64,000 nt of DNA from Charina bottae (lineage: Eukaryota > Chordata > Lepidosauria > Squamata > Charinaidae). The stretch spans positions 48,987,916 through 49,051,915 of the forward strand of contig JALMGJ010000003.1 of the NCBI GenBank assembly GCA_023362775.1, given 5' to 3'. Both the position numbers and the translations under genes were made by a program. Position 1 is the first letter of the stretch. Every line of letters begins with the position of its first letter. Under the pieces are notes generated by a model. That model saw nothing but the letters and a program-made list of their open reading frames with translations. It made no database searches and had not been told where the DNA came from. Positions 42,700-53,210 of this stretch are shown here, piece after piece.

Positions 42700-44642
42700 T
42701 GGACCCAATTCAGTTTCAGAGGGAGCTGGGGGTTGTTCCCGGAGATCTGCTGCACGGTCCAGCGGAGGTCCTGGCTGCCACCTGGAATAGGGAGGCAGCC
42801 GGGGCCTTGGACAGGATCGCGCCTGTGCGGCCTCTCTTGTCCCATCGAACTCGATACTCCCCGTGGTTCACGGAGGAGTTAAGGGTCCTGAAGAGGATTA
42901 AGAGACGCCTAGAGCGCCGCTGGAGGAAGACAAAGACCGAACCCGACCGAACACAAGCTAGAGCCGCGATTAAGGCCTACCTTGTGGCGGTAAGAGCGGC
43001 GAAACGTCAGTATTTCTCCGCTCTTATTGCGTCCGCAGAATGCTGCCCAGCAGCCCTGTTCAGGATCACCCAATCCCTTTTGGGGAAAGGTGATTCGGAA
43101 AATCACCTGCAGGGACGTGCTGAGGAATTTTCCAGGCACCTGCAGGATAAAATCGCTCGGATTCGCTCTAAGTTAGACTCTAAGCGTGGAACATCATCTG
43201 GGGAGATGCCTGAGGAATGTACTTACCTTGTTATCTGGGAACGGTTTGATCCTGTTGGTCCCGAGGAAGTGGATAGGATCCTCCGGACTGTAAATGCCAC
43301 CACGTGCAATTTAGATCCATGTCCCTCCTGGCTGGTGCAATCAGCTCGGGAGGTGATGTGTGGCTGGGCCCAGTCGATGATAAATGCATCCTTGCAGGAG
43401 GGGGTGTTTCCGACTGTCTTCAAGGAGGCATTGGTGCGCCCCCTCCTCAAGAAACCATCGCTGGACCCTGTTGTACTGGACAATTTTCGTCCAGTCTCCC
43501 ACCTTCCCTTTATGGGGAAGGTGGTTGAGAAAGTGGTGGCGTTGCAGCTCCAGAGGATTCTTGATGAAACGGATTATCTAGACTCCTTTCAGTCAGGTTT
43601 CAGGCCAGGATATGGGACGGAAACAGCATTGGTCGCGCTTATGGATGATCTTTGGCGGGAGCGGGATGGAGGCAGTGCATCCATCCTGGCTCTCCTTGAC
43701 CTCTCAGCGGCTTTTGATACCATCGACCATGGTATCCTTCTGGAGCGGCTCAGGGAGTTGGGGGTGGGCAGCGTGGTTTTGCGCTGGTTCGCCTCCTTCC
43801 TCCAGGGCCGCTCCCAATCGTTGTTGATAGGGGAGGAGAGATCGGGTCCACGGCCCCTCCTTTGTGGAGTGCCGCAGGGCTCAGTGCTCTCTCCTCTCCT
43901 ATTTAACATCTACATGAAACCACTGGGCGAGATCATCCGTCTCCATGGGATGAGATATCATCAATATGCTGATGATACACAGTTATACATCTCCATCCCG
44001 GGAGAAGTAAGTGATGCTGTGACTACCCTGTCCAAGTGCCTGGGGGCTGTAGGGGTCTGGATGGGGAACAACAGGCTTCAGCTGAACCCTGGTAAGACGG
44101 AGTGGCTGTGGATTAATGGCCCCTCGATATCTAGGAATTTATCATCTTTAGTTCTGGATGGGGTTGCACTACCTCAGACAGACCCAGTGCGTAATTTGGG
44201 GGTCCTCCTGGACTCACGACTCCTGCTCGAAGAGCAGGTGGCAGTTGTGGCCAGAAGGGCCTTTGCACAACTTCGTGTGGTGCGCCAATTACGCCCTTTC
44301 CTGGAGCAAGAGGCCCTTCGAACAGTCACTCATGCCCTGGTCATCTCCCAGATAGACTATTGTAATGCGCTCTACATGGGGCTATCCTTGAGGAGCGTCC
44401 GGAAGCTTCAGCTGGTTCAAAATGCGGCAGCGCGAGCCATTTTAGGTGCCTCAAGATCAGCACATATAACACCTTTGCTCCGTGAGCTGCATTGGGTCCC
44501 AGTTTGCTTCCGGATTCAATTCAAGGTGTTGGTTATTACCTTTAAAGCCCTACATGGCATGGGTCCAGGTTACCTGAAGGACCGGCTCATCCCCGTTAAA
44601 TCGACTAAAATGAGAAAACTCTTTAAAGTAAGAGCAATATAA
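42699..44642 (+). pseudogene. L2 reverse transcriptase, 647-codon open frame
   Basis: Motifs in order: VRPLLKKPSLDPVVLDNFRPVS (RT1-2 region, near residue 250), FQSGFRPGYGTETALVALMDD, LLDLSAAFDTIDHGIL (motif A), GVPQGSVLSPLLFNIYM (motif B), QYADDTQLYIS with YADD at residue 423 (motif C), GKTEWLW and RNLGVLLDS (thumb side), then SQIDYCNALYMGL and LHWVPVCFRIQFKVLVITFKALHGMGPGYL. The catalytic residues are all present. The frame ends early at 44642, in non-L2 sequence, so the C-terminus is lost. With the endonuclease in another frame it cannot make a whole ORF2. Confidence 0.88.
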
Positions 44643-44702
44643 AATGTGATAAATGAACGGTGGCTTAGATTTAACATACTGTATCCATGGAATTAAGAAA
44701 AG

Positions 44703-44895
44703 ATAATTCAGCAGGTATTGGTCTAGTGGTTAAGGCAACGGGCTAAAAACCAGGAGTCTGTGAGTTCTAGACCTGCCTGAGGCATGAAAGCCGTCTGGGT
44801 GACCTTGGGCCAGTCACTCACTCTCAGCCCAACTCACCTCACAGGCTTGTTGTTGTGGGGAAAAGAGGAGGAGGAAGGAGTATTAGGTATGTTCA
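44703..44895 (+). mobile_element. CORE/MIR-like SINE inside the L2
   Basis: TATTGGTCTAGTGGTTAAGG (head), GTGAGTTCTAGACCTGCC, core GTGACCTTGGGCCAGTCACT, then CAACTCACCTCACAGGCTTG. This is a second 3' subtype, distinct from the CTTGCCAAGAAAAC subtype at 0.36, 22.5 and 62.8 kb. The L2 ORF is broken around it. Confidence 0.8.
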
Positions 44896-45235
44896 GGACC
44901 GTCTCATCCTCGTTCAATCAACCCGTCCCACCCGGTCCTGCAGAGAGGGCACGCTACGAACCCCGTCTGCAAGAGAGTTCCACCTGACGGGGTCTAGGAG
45001 GCGTGCCTTCTCTGCAGTAACCCCTGCCCTTTGGAATATTCTCCCCCGGGAAGTAAGATCGGCCCCCTCTCTCCTGGACTTTAGAAAAAACCTGAAGACC
45101 TGGCTATGTCATCAGGCGTGGGGAGGGGAGGGGAATAGCCAGTCTTGGGGTTGGCTGGCCCCTTAGATCTGTTTCGACCAGCCTTGTTGATCAGTGGAAT
45201 AGGATCTACCACCTTTGGATCAAATTATATGATGC

Positions 45236-45457
<222 letters not shown>

Positions 45458-45564
45458 ATTTTATATTGTTATTATTGATATTTATTGTTTTAATTCTTTT
45501 AAATTGTTGTGAACCGCCCAGGGTCCCTCCTTGTGGGGGAGATGGGCGGGATATAAATGTAATA

Positions 45565-45565
<1 letters not shown>

Positions 45566-45610
<45 letters not shown>

Positions 45611-45611
45611 T
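45566..45611 (+). repeat. (AAT)n tail of the L2
   Basis: About 15 ATA units directly after the L2 terminus; a LINE tail that has expanded. Confidence 0.93.
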
Positions 45612-45715
45612 TTTGAAAATGATCCTCTCTGCTTCACTATGGGCAGTTTCTGAGGGAAGTTACAGTCTGATAATGGATCATGACTACCTCCCTGAGCACC
45701 TGTTGATTGGATGAT

Positions 45716-45968
45716 TGTAATGGTATGTGGGAATGACCCTTGGGAGACAGGAGGAAGAGCTTCAGACTGGACAACTGTCATGCAAAAAGCATCTCAGTCC
45801 ATAGAAGCAGAGGAGATGTAGGAAGCATTTCAGAAGGGGCCTTCCCTCATTTTCTGGAGAGTAAAAGTAAAGGAGGGGAGGAATACTTTCAGACTTGCAA
45901 GATTCTGTTGATGTAACCTTAAAATAAAGATAGAGCTAGTATTCATTTTTGTGATTCTTGTCTGGACA
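45716..45968 (+). mobile_element. LTR-like repeat, complete solo copy
   Basis: Begins TGTAATGGTATGTGGGAATG, contains CTTAAAATAAAGATAGAGC near the end and finishes TTCTTGTCTGGACA. It matches both arms of the 10.6-11.1 kb foldback. TG...CA ends with an internal AATAAA suggest a solo LTR, but I saw no matching 5-bp flanks (ATGAT versus CCCCT) and no internal region. The family is unknown. Confidence 0.55.
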
Positions 45969-46019
45969 CCCCTGAAGGGCTAACAATGATGCAGTGGCTG
46001 GTATTTTGTAAAAAAAAAT

Positions 46020-46061
46020 TATACATACATACATACATACATACATACATACATACATACT
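46020..46061 (+). repeat. (CATA)n microsatellite
   Basis: About 10 ATAC units. Confidence 0.95.
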
Positions 46062-46074
46062 TATTTATTTATTT

Positions 46075-46221
46075 TCTCGCTCCCAACCTTTCAAAAAGAC
46101 TTAAAAACCTGGTTCTGCCAGCTTGCCTGGGAGGGTAATGCCAACAGTTCCTCTTGGGGATGGCTGGTTCCATGAAGCTCCCCAGTATTACCATCTTTTT
46201 AACATCTTTTATGCTTGGATC
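46075..46221 (+). mobile_element. L2 3' region, left part, split by element 2
   Basis: Encodes a short piece of an L2 ORF end (compare 45080-45165: AAAAACCTGAAGACCTGGCT) and then 3' UTR. It continues at 51669 after element 2, so element 2 landed in an existing L2 tail. Confidence 0.75.
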
Positions 46222-46464
46222 TGTCAGGGAGACTCTACAGAGCAGAGAAGAAGGCTGGACTATAGATAAGAAGCGAGCACGTAGCTCAGAGAGCCTAGCC
46301 TATTTTCCCAAACGTCAGAAGAAAGCTCCGCCCTAGGGTGAACTGATATTCTGGGGAATCTTCAGGCACTGTTAGTTTAGCAGGATTTTGCTTGTAGGTA
46401 TGCAATAAACACTAGAGACTAGATTCCTGGCCTCGGCGTGTTATTTCTGCATCTACACACGACA
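46222..46464 (+). repeat. 5' LTR of element 2
   Basis: 243 bp, TGTCAGGGAG...CACACGACA. GATATT (46345-46350) lies about 29 nt upstream of GTTTAGCAGGATT (46375-46387), the predicted RNA start. AATAAA at 46404-46409 is the likely poly(A) signal. Confidence 0.95.
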
Positions 46465-46466
46465 TC

Positions 46467-46479
46467 AATCCTGCTAAAC
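46467..46479 (+). promoter_or_regulatory. Primer-binding site of element 2, self-priming type
   Basis: AATCCTGCTAAAC begins 2 nt after the LTR. It is the perfect 13-nt reverse complement of GTTTAGCAGGATT at 46375-46387 in the LTR. No tRNA-like TGG site is present at the junction. Confidence 0.8.
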
Positions 46480-46522
46480 CTCAACTCCCATCGAAAGAGG
46501 GAGGAACACATTAACCAGGAGA

Positions 46523-47566
46523 ATGGCTTCTCAGACACAGGAGTTGCAGCAGGCCATAATCCAGCTAGCAGCAGCCTTGACACAACATCAGCAGCAGGTC
46601 GACGACCAGATTAATAACTTACAGGCGGCGATGCTTCAGCAGATGCAACAACCAGCTCCAGGAGCCCAGCAGCCGGCACCAGTGGCACCACCCCCACCAG
46701 TCGTCCTGCGATCCCCAGGGTGTTTACCAGAGAAATTTGGGGGAGAGACGGCTCAGCTCAGGACCTTCGTCACCCAGTGCACTATGTTTTTCGACAGCAG
46801 ACCAGCCGAGTTCCCGACGGAGAGGTCCAGAGTCACATTCATTTTAAGTCTGCTGAAAGGCTCAGCCGCAAGATGGTCCATCCCCATGGTGGAAGCTAAC
46901 GACCCAATTCTGGACAACTACCAGAACTTTATGGCCCGTTTCAGAGCCCATTTTGATGATCCAATCAGGGAAGTCACTGCCAGCCGAGAGATCCGACGGC
47001 TCCGACAGGGGAACAGGAGAGTAGGAGCGTACATCACAGATTTCAAACTGCTGGCAGGAGATTTGGGTTGGAATGAGGTGGCATTGAAGGATCAGTTCAA
47101 ACAAGGACTGGACGAAGAGATTAAGACGGAGTTAGTGCGGCAGGGCACGCCAGCTACATTGGAAGACCTATACCAGTTAACAGTCGTCATAGATGCTCGA
47201 TTGGAAGAGTTAAGACAGTTTCGGCCAGGGAGAAACAGGGCAGGAGCCCGACCGGCTTTTCCAGGTTTTGCTACCCCCTCTAACACGTTTGCTCCCCTGA
47301 GCGCAGAGGAACCTATGCAGATAGGGGCGACACGAAGGGGACTCTCTGAAGCCGAGAGGCAAAGGAGAAGGGACAATGCACTTTGTTTCTATTGTGGGGG
47401 TCCAGGGCACATCGCAAGAGAGTGCCCGACCAGACGCCAGACAACCCCTGTGAGATTTACAACCCAAGGCACAGAGCAGGCCCGCATACCAGCCGCTTCT
47501 TCCCAGCAGTTAAACTCCAACGGCCCCCCTTGCCAGAGCCCCATAGGGAGGTCATCCAACAATTGA
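46523..47566 (+). CDS. gag: Gag of element 2 (sushi/PEG10-like)
   Basis: 347 residues from ATG 46523. N-terminal glutamine-rich segment (QELQQAIIQLAAALTQHQQQ), probably helical. Proline-rich linker to residue 70. Capsid region from PGCLPEKFGGETAQLRTFVT through RSRVTFILSLLKGSAARW, FMARFRAHFDDP and VALKDQFKQGLDEEIKTEL (about 75-225). CCHC knuckle CFYCGGPGHIAREC near residue 288. The order and size match sushi-type Gag and the mammalian genes derived from it (family knowledge). The last 60 codons overlap the pol frame, which is -1 relative to gag. Confidence 0.93.
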   Translation: MASQTQELQQAIIQLAAALTQHQQQVDDQINNLQAAMLQQMQQPAPGAQQPAPVAPPPPVVLRSPGCLPEKFGGETAQLRTFVTQCTMFFDSRPAEFPTERSRVTFILSLLKGSAARWSIPMVEANDPILDNYQNFMARFRAHFDDPIREVTASREIRRLRQGNRRVGAYITDFKLLAGDLGWNEVALKDQFKQGLDEEIKTELVRQGTPATLEDLYQLTVVIDARLEELRQFRPGRNRAGARPAFPGFATPSNTFAPLSAEEPMQIGATRRGLSEAERQRRRDNALCFYCGGPGHIARECPTRRQTTPVRFTTQGTEQARIPAASSQQLNSNGPPCQSPIGRSSNN

Positions 47567-49854
47567 GAAGGGCTCAGGCGGCAGATCACAGCCAAGATTT
47601 TTATATTGTTCCAGCCATGCTGACTACAGATTCCAAGCACCTATTACCGGTAAACGTAATGATAGATTCCGGTGCGACAACCAATTTTTTAGATAGTGAA
47701 GCGGTGGAAAGTTTTCAAATTCCAACAATTGCACTTCCAAACCCCATGCAGGTTGAAACCATTGACGGGCAACCTCTCAAGGCAGGAGACATTAAAAGCT
47801 GCACCGAGCCAATTCAACTAACCATCGCAGATCACACGGAGTGGATCCAACTGTATGTTACTGCTTCCTTGCAAGTCCCGGTCATTCTCGGGGCACCTTG
47901 GTTGAGACTTCACAACCCCAATTTGGACTGGATGACCGGAGCAATTTCCTTTCCCTCTCAGGACTGTCGGCACCACAAATTGCAGGGCATTACCAAAGCC
48001 CAACCGGCAACTGCAAGCAGGGAAGCAGGGAGGGCTTCCCTGCCAACAAAGTATGGAGATTATGCAGACATCTTCGGAGAGCAAGAGGCCACAGCATTGC
48101 CTCCCAATAGATCATTTGACTGCACAGTGGATTTGAAGCCTGGAGCCAAGATCCCAGCGGCACGGCATTATGCAATGTCCCCTAAGGAGCTAGCTATCCT
48201 AAAGGAATATTTGGATACCAACCTAAAGAAAGGTTTCATTCGGCCATCGACATCACCAGCATCATCCCCTACCTTCTTCGTGCCTAAAAAGCCCGACCCT
48301 TTCGCCCCGGCGGCACAGGCTGGCGATAATGGACCCCCCATGCGCACGGTGCATGACTACAGCACACTCAACGCAGTCACCGTTAGAGACCACTACCCTC
48401 TTCCAGTTATATCTGAATTGCTAGATCGCCTGCAAAAAGCCCGTATTTTTACCAAGCTGGACCTCAGGAATGCCTACAATTTGATCAGAATAAAGACAGG
48501 CCATGAATACTTAACGGCTTTTAACACCAGATATGGTAAGTTTGAATATTTAGTCATGCCTTTTGGACTAAGTAATTGTGGAGCAGTGTTTTCCAGGTTC
48601 ATGAACCACATTTTCTCAGACTTGTTAGATAAATATGTAATCGTGTATCTTGATGACATCCTGATTTATTCTGAGGACCCCACCTCCCACATTACTCATG
48701 TGCGTAACGTTTTGCAGAGACTGAGAGAGAACAAGCTGTTTGTGAAGCTAGAAAAATGTGCCTTTGACTTAACTCAATTAGACTATCTGGGATACAGGAT
48801 TTCCACGGAAGGCGTAGCCATGGATCCTGCAAAGGTCCAAGCAATTATGTCATGGAAGCCTCCCCGTAACGTCAAGGAGGTCCAACAATTTCTCGGGTAT
48901 GCTAATTTCTTTCACAAGTTCATTGCCTCATATGCGGAGAAAGCGCGTCCCCTTACTCAGCTTTTAAAGAAAAAAAAACGCTTTTGCTGGGGGGAACAGC
49001 AGCAAGCTGCCTTTCAAGAATTTAAACAGCTGTTTGCCTCTCCGCCACTTCTGAGGCACCCGAACCCTTTAAAACAGTTCCACGTCCAGTGTGACGCATC
49101 TAACTTTGCCGTCGCCGCCATCTTTCTCCAAGCGGCGGACGAAAGAGGGGCAGATTTATTACCCTGTGCCTATTTCTCTCGCATGCTGTCACCAGCAGAG
49201 AGGAATTACGATGTTTTCAACAAGGAGCTGCTTGCCATAAAATCAGCCTTTCAAGAATGGAGGCATTGGTTAGAGGGAGCAGCATTGCCAATCAAGGTTT
49301 ACACAGACCATAAAAACTTAACGCTTTTGCAGAGCTCCGCATCCCTCACCCCCCGTCAGGTCAGATGGAGTCAATTTTTTTCACGCTTCAATTTCATCAT
49401 CTCGTATTTGCCAGGCAAACAAAACAAGCTGGCTGACGCATTGTCTAGGCAGCCGCAAGAAAAGGCAGAACCTGACCAAGCCACCCAAGCCACGATCTTG
49501 CAACCTCAAAGCTTTGAGAAACCTCCCGAAGGGGACCAAATAGAGACCTTGGCAGCAGTCAGACTAGCAGACGACCTCCTTGTAAGAATCAAGGCTCAGC
49601 AGCAACAAGACCCCTACGCACAGGCTAGGCTGGAGGACCTAGAGGGGGCCCAGAGCAGAACACCGTCCCCATTCACAGCGGAGGCAGGGACCCTTTGGCA
49701 TAGTCGGCGGCTTTATGTTCCCAAGACCCTGAGAGAAGAAGTCCTACAGCTTTGTCATGATAGCCCAATGGCAGGACACGGGGGGGGGGGTGTTCAAAAC
49801 GCTGCACAGAACACTCAGAGATTTCTGGTGGCCCAAGATGGCAGCACACATTAA
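47383..49854 (+). pseudogene. pol: Pol of element 2, first part (PR-RT-RH and start of IN), frameshifted
   Basis: The open frame is -1 to gag and overlaps it by 184 nt; Pol is probably made by frameshifting, so the ATG at 47383 need not be the true start. Protease motif VMIDSGATTNFL near 47660. RT with FTKLDLRNAYNLIRI (motif A), VMPFGLSNCGAVF (motif B) and VYLDDILIYSE near 48640 (motif C). RNase H from FHVQCDASNFAVAAIF through TDHKNL. Start of the integrase zinc finger at CHDSPMAGH. The frame is lost at an 11-G run (49780-49790), and the remaining residues to 49854 are out of frame. All catalytic residues upstream of the break are intact. Confidence 0.92.
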
Positions 49855-51473
49855 GACTTACGTGGCCTCTTGCCACATATGTAGACATGCTAAAACTGTT
49901 CCAGGGAAACCAGCAGGCCTTTCACAACCCCTACCCACACCCCCCCCAACCTTGGGACACTGTCTCCATGGATTTTATCACTGACTTACCACAGGCACAG
50001 GGTTTCACTTCCATCCTGGTGGTGGTAGATTGCTTTACAAAAATAGCGCATTTTATTCCCTGTAAGGGCCTACCAACAGCACAAACTACAGCACAGCTCT
50101 TTTTGGACAATGTCTTCCGATATAGAGGTATGGTTAACCACTTGATCTCAGATCGCGGTTCGCAATTTACATCCAGGTTCTGGGGGGCGCTTTTCCAGAC
50201 GTTGGGGGTTAAAATACACTTGTCTTCTGCGAATCATCCTTGCAGTAATGGCGAAGCAGAGAAAACTAACCAGTTATTGCAGCAATATCTCAGATGTTAC
50301 ATTAACTACCGACAGGACAATTGGCCAGAACTTCTCCCCATGGCAGAGTTCGCTTACAACAATGCAGTACATTCCTCAACCAAGATGTCCCCTTTCCAGG
50401 CTCTCTATGGCACTAACCCGAGAGTGTTGCCCCTTTCCTCACAACAAACAGCTGTGCCTGCAGCCACGGATTTCCTGGCAGAAAGACAGGCAGCCCATCA
50501 GCTGTTAGCAGAGCAGCTGGAGCTGGCAAAGGCAGCCTATAAACGGAACGCAGATGAACACAGACAGGAAGGACCCCCCATATCACCAGGAGACAAGGTC
50601 TGGCTCTCTACAAAGTTTCTACCCACTAACAGACCTTGCAAGAAGCTGGACTCTAAGTTTCTTGACCCTTTTCATGTGCTACAGCAAATAAACCCTGTGG
50701 CTTATCGTTTGCAGCTTCCACACTCCATGAGGATTCACACGGTGTTTCACAAGTCCTTGTTAGTCAAAGAGTCCCCTCCAAGTGCCTTGCGGTCGCATAC
50801 CACCACCCCACCTCCGGTACTTGTCCAAGGGGAACCAGAGTACGAAGTGCAAGAGATTTTGGACTCCAGAAGGAGGGGCAGGGGAATTCAGTATTTAATA
50901 CACTGGAAGGGGTATTCTCAGACAGAGCGCTCCTGGGAAAATGCCAAAGACGTTCACGCACCCTTGCTAGTGCATAGGTTTCATCAGATTTTCCCTCACA
51001 AGCCACAGCCAGCGCGACTCCCAGAGCTACAGCCACCAGCGGAAGACGAGGAGGCCAGCCAGCCTGAAGGTTTCGTAAGTTGCCAGCAACCATTCCTGCT
51101 CCCTCCGCCAGGGCCAGCGAGGGGGGAGGGGGAGGATTCGCATCCCTCCACCTCTGGTTTACAGTTCCCAGGAGGGGGGAGGGAGAACCTTTCTAACGAT
51201 TTAGCTGTTTTTCAGGAGATGCCAGCTGCACCCGGACTATCAGATCAAACAGAGAGCCATGAGCCCTCCCCTGACATTCCTTTCATGGATGACCTCCCTT
51301 CCCTGCCCAGCTCCCAGGAGGAGGAGGAGGAGGTGGACACATTTTCACACGGGATTGAGCCTGACGCCAAGGATGAAGGAAGGGAGGGGGTTGCTATGGA
51401 GTTTTTGGAAGGAGAGGGGTGGTGGTGTCAGGGAGACTCTACAGAGCAGAGAAGAAGGCTGGACTATAGATAA
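49791..51473 (+). pseudogene. pol: Pol of element 2, second part (IN core and chromodomain)
   Basis: After the G run the integrase zinc finger continues in another frame (DFWWPKM, CHICRHAK, about 49815-49900). A second shift at the 8-C run 49940-49947 leads to the frame that runs to 51473. It has MDFITDLPQAQG, VVDCFTKIAHFIP, ISDRGSQFTSRFWG and the glutamate in SNGEAEKTNQ (DDE core), and a chromodomain (YEVQEILDSR, YLIHWKGYS, RSWENAKDV) at about 50840-50990. An acidic tail (EEEEEVDTF) follows. The frame reads through the polypurine tract and stops 48 nt inside the 3' LTR. Confidence 0.9.
51407..51425 (+). promoter_or_regulatory. Polypurine tract of element 2
   Basis: GGAAGGAGAGGGGTGGTGG directly precedes the 3' LTR. 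It lies inside the pol coding frame. Confidence 0.75.
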
Positions 51474-51668
51474 GAAGCGAGCACGTAGCTCAGAGAGCCT
51501 AGCCTATTTTCCCAAACGTCAGAAGAAAGCTCTGCCCTAGGGTGAACTGATATTCTGGGGAATCTTCAGGCACTGTTAGTTTAGCAGGATTTTGCTTGTA
51601 GGTATGCAATAAACACTAGAGACTAGATTCCTGGCCTCGGCGTGTTATTTCTGCATCTACACACGACA
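51426..51668 (+). repeat. 3' LTR of element 2
   Basis: 243 bp, one observed difference from the 5' LTR. Its first 48 nt are still coding for the Pol C-terminus. Followed by the target duplication GGATC. Confidence 0.95.
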
Positions 51669-51790
51669 GGATCTTACATTATTTATTAATATTGTAAATT
51701 TTTATTTATGTTTTTACTGTTTTATTGTGAACCGCCTAGGGTCCCCGACAGGGGAGATGGGCAATAATATAAATTCAAATAAATTAGAAA
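51669..51790 (+). mobile_element. L2 3' end, right part, split by element 2
   Basis: Continues 46221: 3' UTR with TTTTATTGTGAACCGCCTAGG, then GGGGAGATGGGCAATAATATAA, ending in an A/T tail. Confidence 0.8.
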
Positions 51791-51807
51791 AATATACATA
51801 TACATAC

Positions 51808-51830
51808 ACCACACACACACACACACACAT
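51808..51830 (+). repeat. (AC)n microsatellite
   Basis: About ten CA units. Confidence 0.9.
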
Positions 51831-51844
51831 TATATACAGTATAT

Positions 51845-52660
51845 AAAAATTCCCTTCTCACCCCTATGGATGATATGTGTCTTCCTCAGTCTCCAGTCCT
51901 CTACCAAAGGCCTGGAAGTTTGAGGGTTCTGCGCAGTATCTTAGCTGTTCCTAGCACTGGACTCTTCTGGACAGAGAGCTCTGATGTTGCTCCTGGGATC
52001 TGTTGGAGCCACTCTCCCAGCTTGGGAGTCACAGCCCCGAGTGCTCCTACCACCACTGGGACCACTTTGGCCTTCACTTTCCACATCCTCTCTAGTTCCT
52101 CCTTCAGGCCTTGGTACTTCTCCAGCTTCTCATATTCCTTCTTCCTGATGTTGCTGTCATTTGGCACCACTACATCTATCACCACCACTGTCTTCTGGTC
52201 CTTGTCTACAACCACGATGTCTGTTTGATTGGCCAGTACCTGCCTGTCCATCTGGATCTGGAAGTCCCACAGGATCTTAGCCCTGTCATTCTCCATGACC
52301 TTCTGTGGAATCTCCCATCTGGACTTGGTGATGGGATATACGCTGGGATAAACAAAGCCAAGGCTTCTCTGTTATCCAGCCACCTGGCATTCACGTCATC
52401 ATGAGAACGCTGTGCTCCATACAGAAATAATTCGCCAAGTCAACACAAGAACTCTAACACTTGGGAGGGTCTAGTCCATACGCTGTGCAGATGTTCCTGT
52501 ACACAATGCCAGCTACTTGGTTGTGCCGTTCAGTGTATGCTCTTCCTGCCTGCATCTTACACCCTGCCACTATGTGTTGGACTGTCTCTGAGGCCTCTCT
52601 GCACAGTCTGCACCTCGGGTCCTGTCTAGTGTGGTAGACCCCTGCTTCTATATATACACA
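51845..52660 (-). pseudogene. R4-like LINE C-terminus (zinc finger plus restriction-like endonuclease)
   Basis: On the minus strand, 52663-52454 encodes a CCHC motif (CRLCREASETVQHIVAGC), then a break near 52300-52450. 52296-51901 encodes KILWDFQIQMDR, TDIVVVDKDQKTVVVIDVVVPND and KYQGLKEELERMW, then VVPVVVGALGAVTPKL. This order, RT-distal zinc finger followed by a PD...D-type nuclease, is that of restriction-like-endonuclease LINEs; I read it as the R4/Dong/Rex6 group. The RT itself is absent, so this is a 5'-truncated copy. Confidence 0.75.
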
Positions 52661-52664
52661 CATT

Positions 52665-53197
52665 CATACATACATACACACACACCTTGAAGGAACAGCA
52701 GTAATTATAATATCCCCCCAATAGCTTTATCATACTTCCTGCCACTAGCAGATTCTTTCATTAATGTAGAATCTTGACCACCCACCTCCTAGCTTCTGTA
52801 TTTATTTGTAGCACTGGATTGTAAGGCCAAACAGCAATGTCAGAAAATAGGATGGAGAAATGTAACCATGATGAGCATGGAGGTATGCTAAAAATATTAA
52901 TTTGTTTCTTTGAAGAGCAGAAGGTAAATATGTTGAGGTATGAACCTGGGGGACAGAGGCAGTTAGAAGGCTGAATGTAAACATGTGTGTCCTCATTGCA
53001 TCCTGATTTATAAAGGCCGACACCTGGTCAGAGCAGCTCAGAACAATATCATTGGGGCTTTAAACTGTAACCGTAACTGTTTGGGGAAGAAAGTCTTGTC
53101 TTCAAGTGTGTGAGAGGATTCGTACGGGTTCAAGGGATCTAATTGAAAGAGGTGGGGCCACACAGCTTTCCACTTTTTACCCTTTTTTTAGACATCT
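52665..53197. other. No recognised gene or repeat
   Basis: Unassigned. The last 13 bases (to 53210) form the Bov-B target duplication. Confidence 0.5.
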
Positions 53198-53210
53198 AAA
53201 AGAAAATTAG

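Larger units (their letters stand above)
46222..51668 (+). mobile_element. Ty3/gypsy chromodomain LTR retrotransposon (element 2)
   Basis: 5447 bp, with 243-bp LTRs (TG...CA) and perfect 5-bp target duplication GGATC (46217-46221 and 51669-51673). Reading both LTRs I find one difference (CTCCGCC versus CTCTGCC near 46328/51532). Order: LTR, primer site, gag, pol with PR-RT-RH-IN-chromodomain, polypurine tract, LTR. There is no envelope gene. Pol is broken at two homopolymer runs, so this copy as given cannot make full Pol. It is a different lineage from element 1: the LTRs are unrelated and the Gag is short and of sushi/PEG10 style. Confidence 0.97.
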
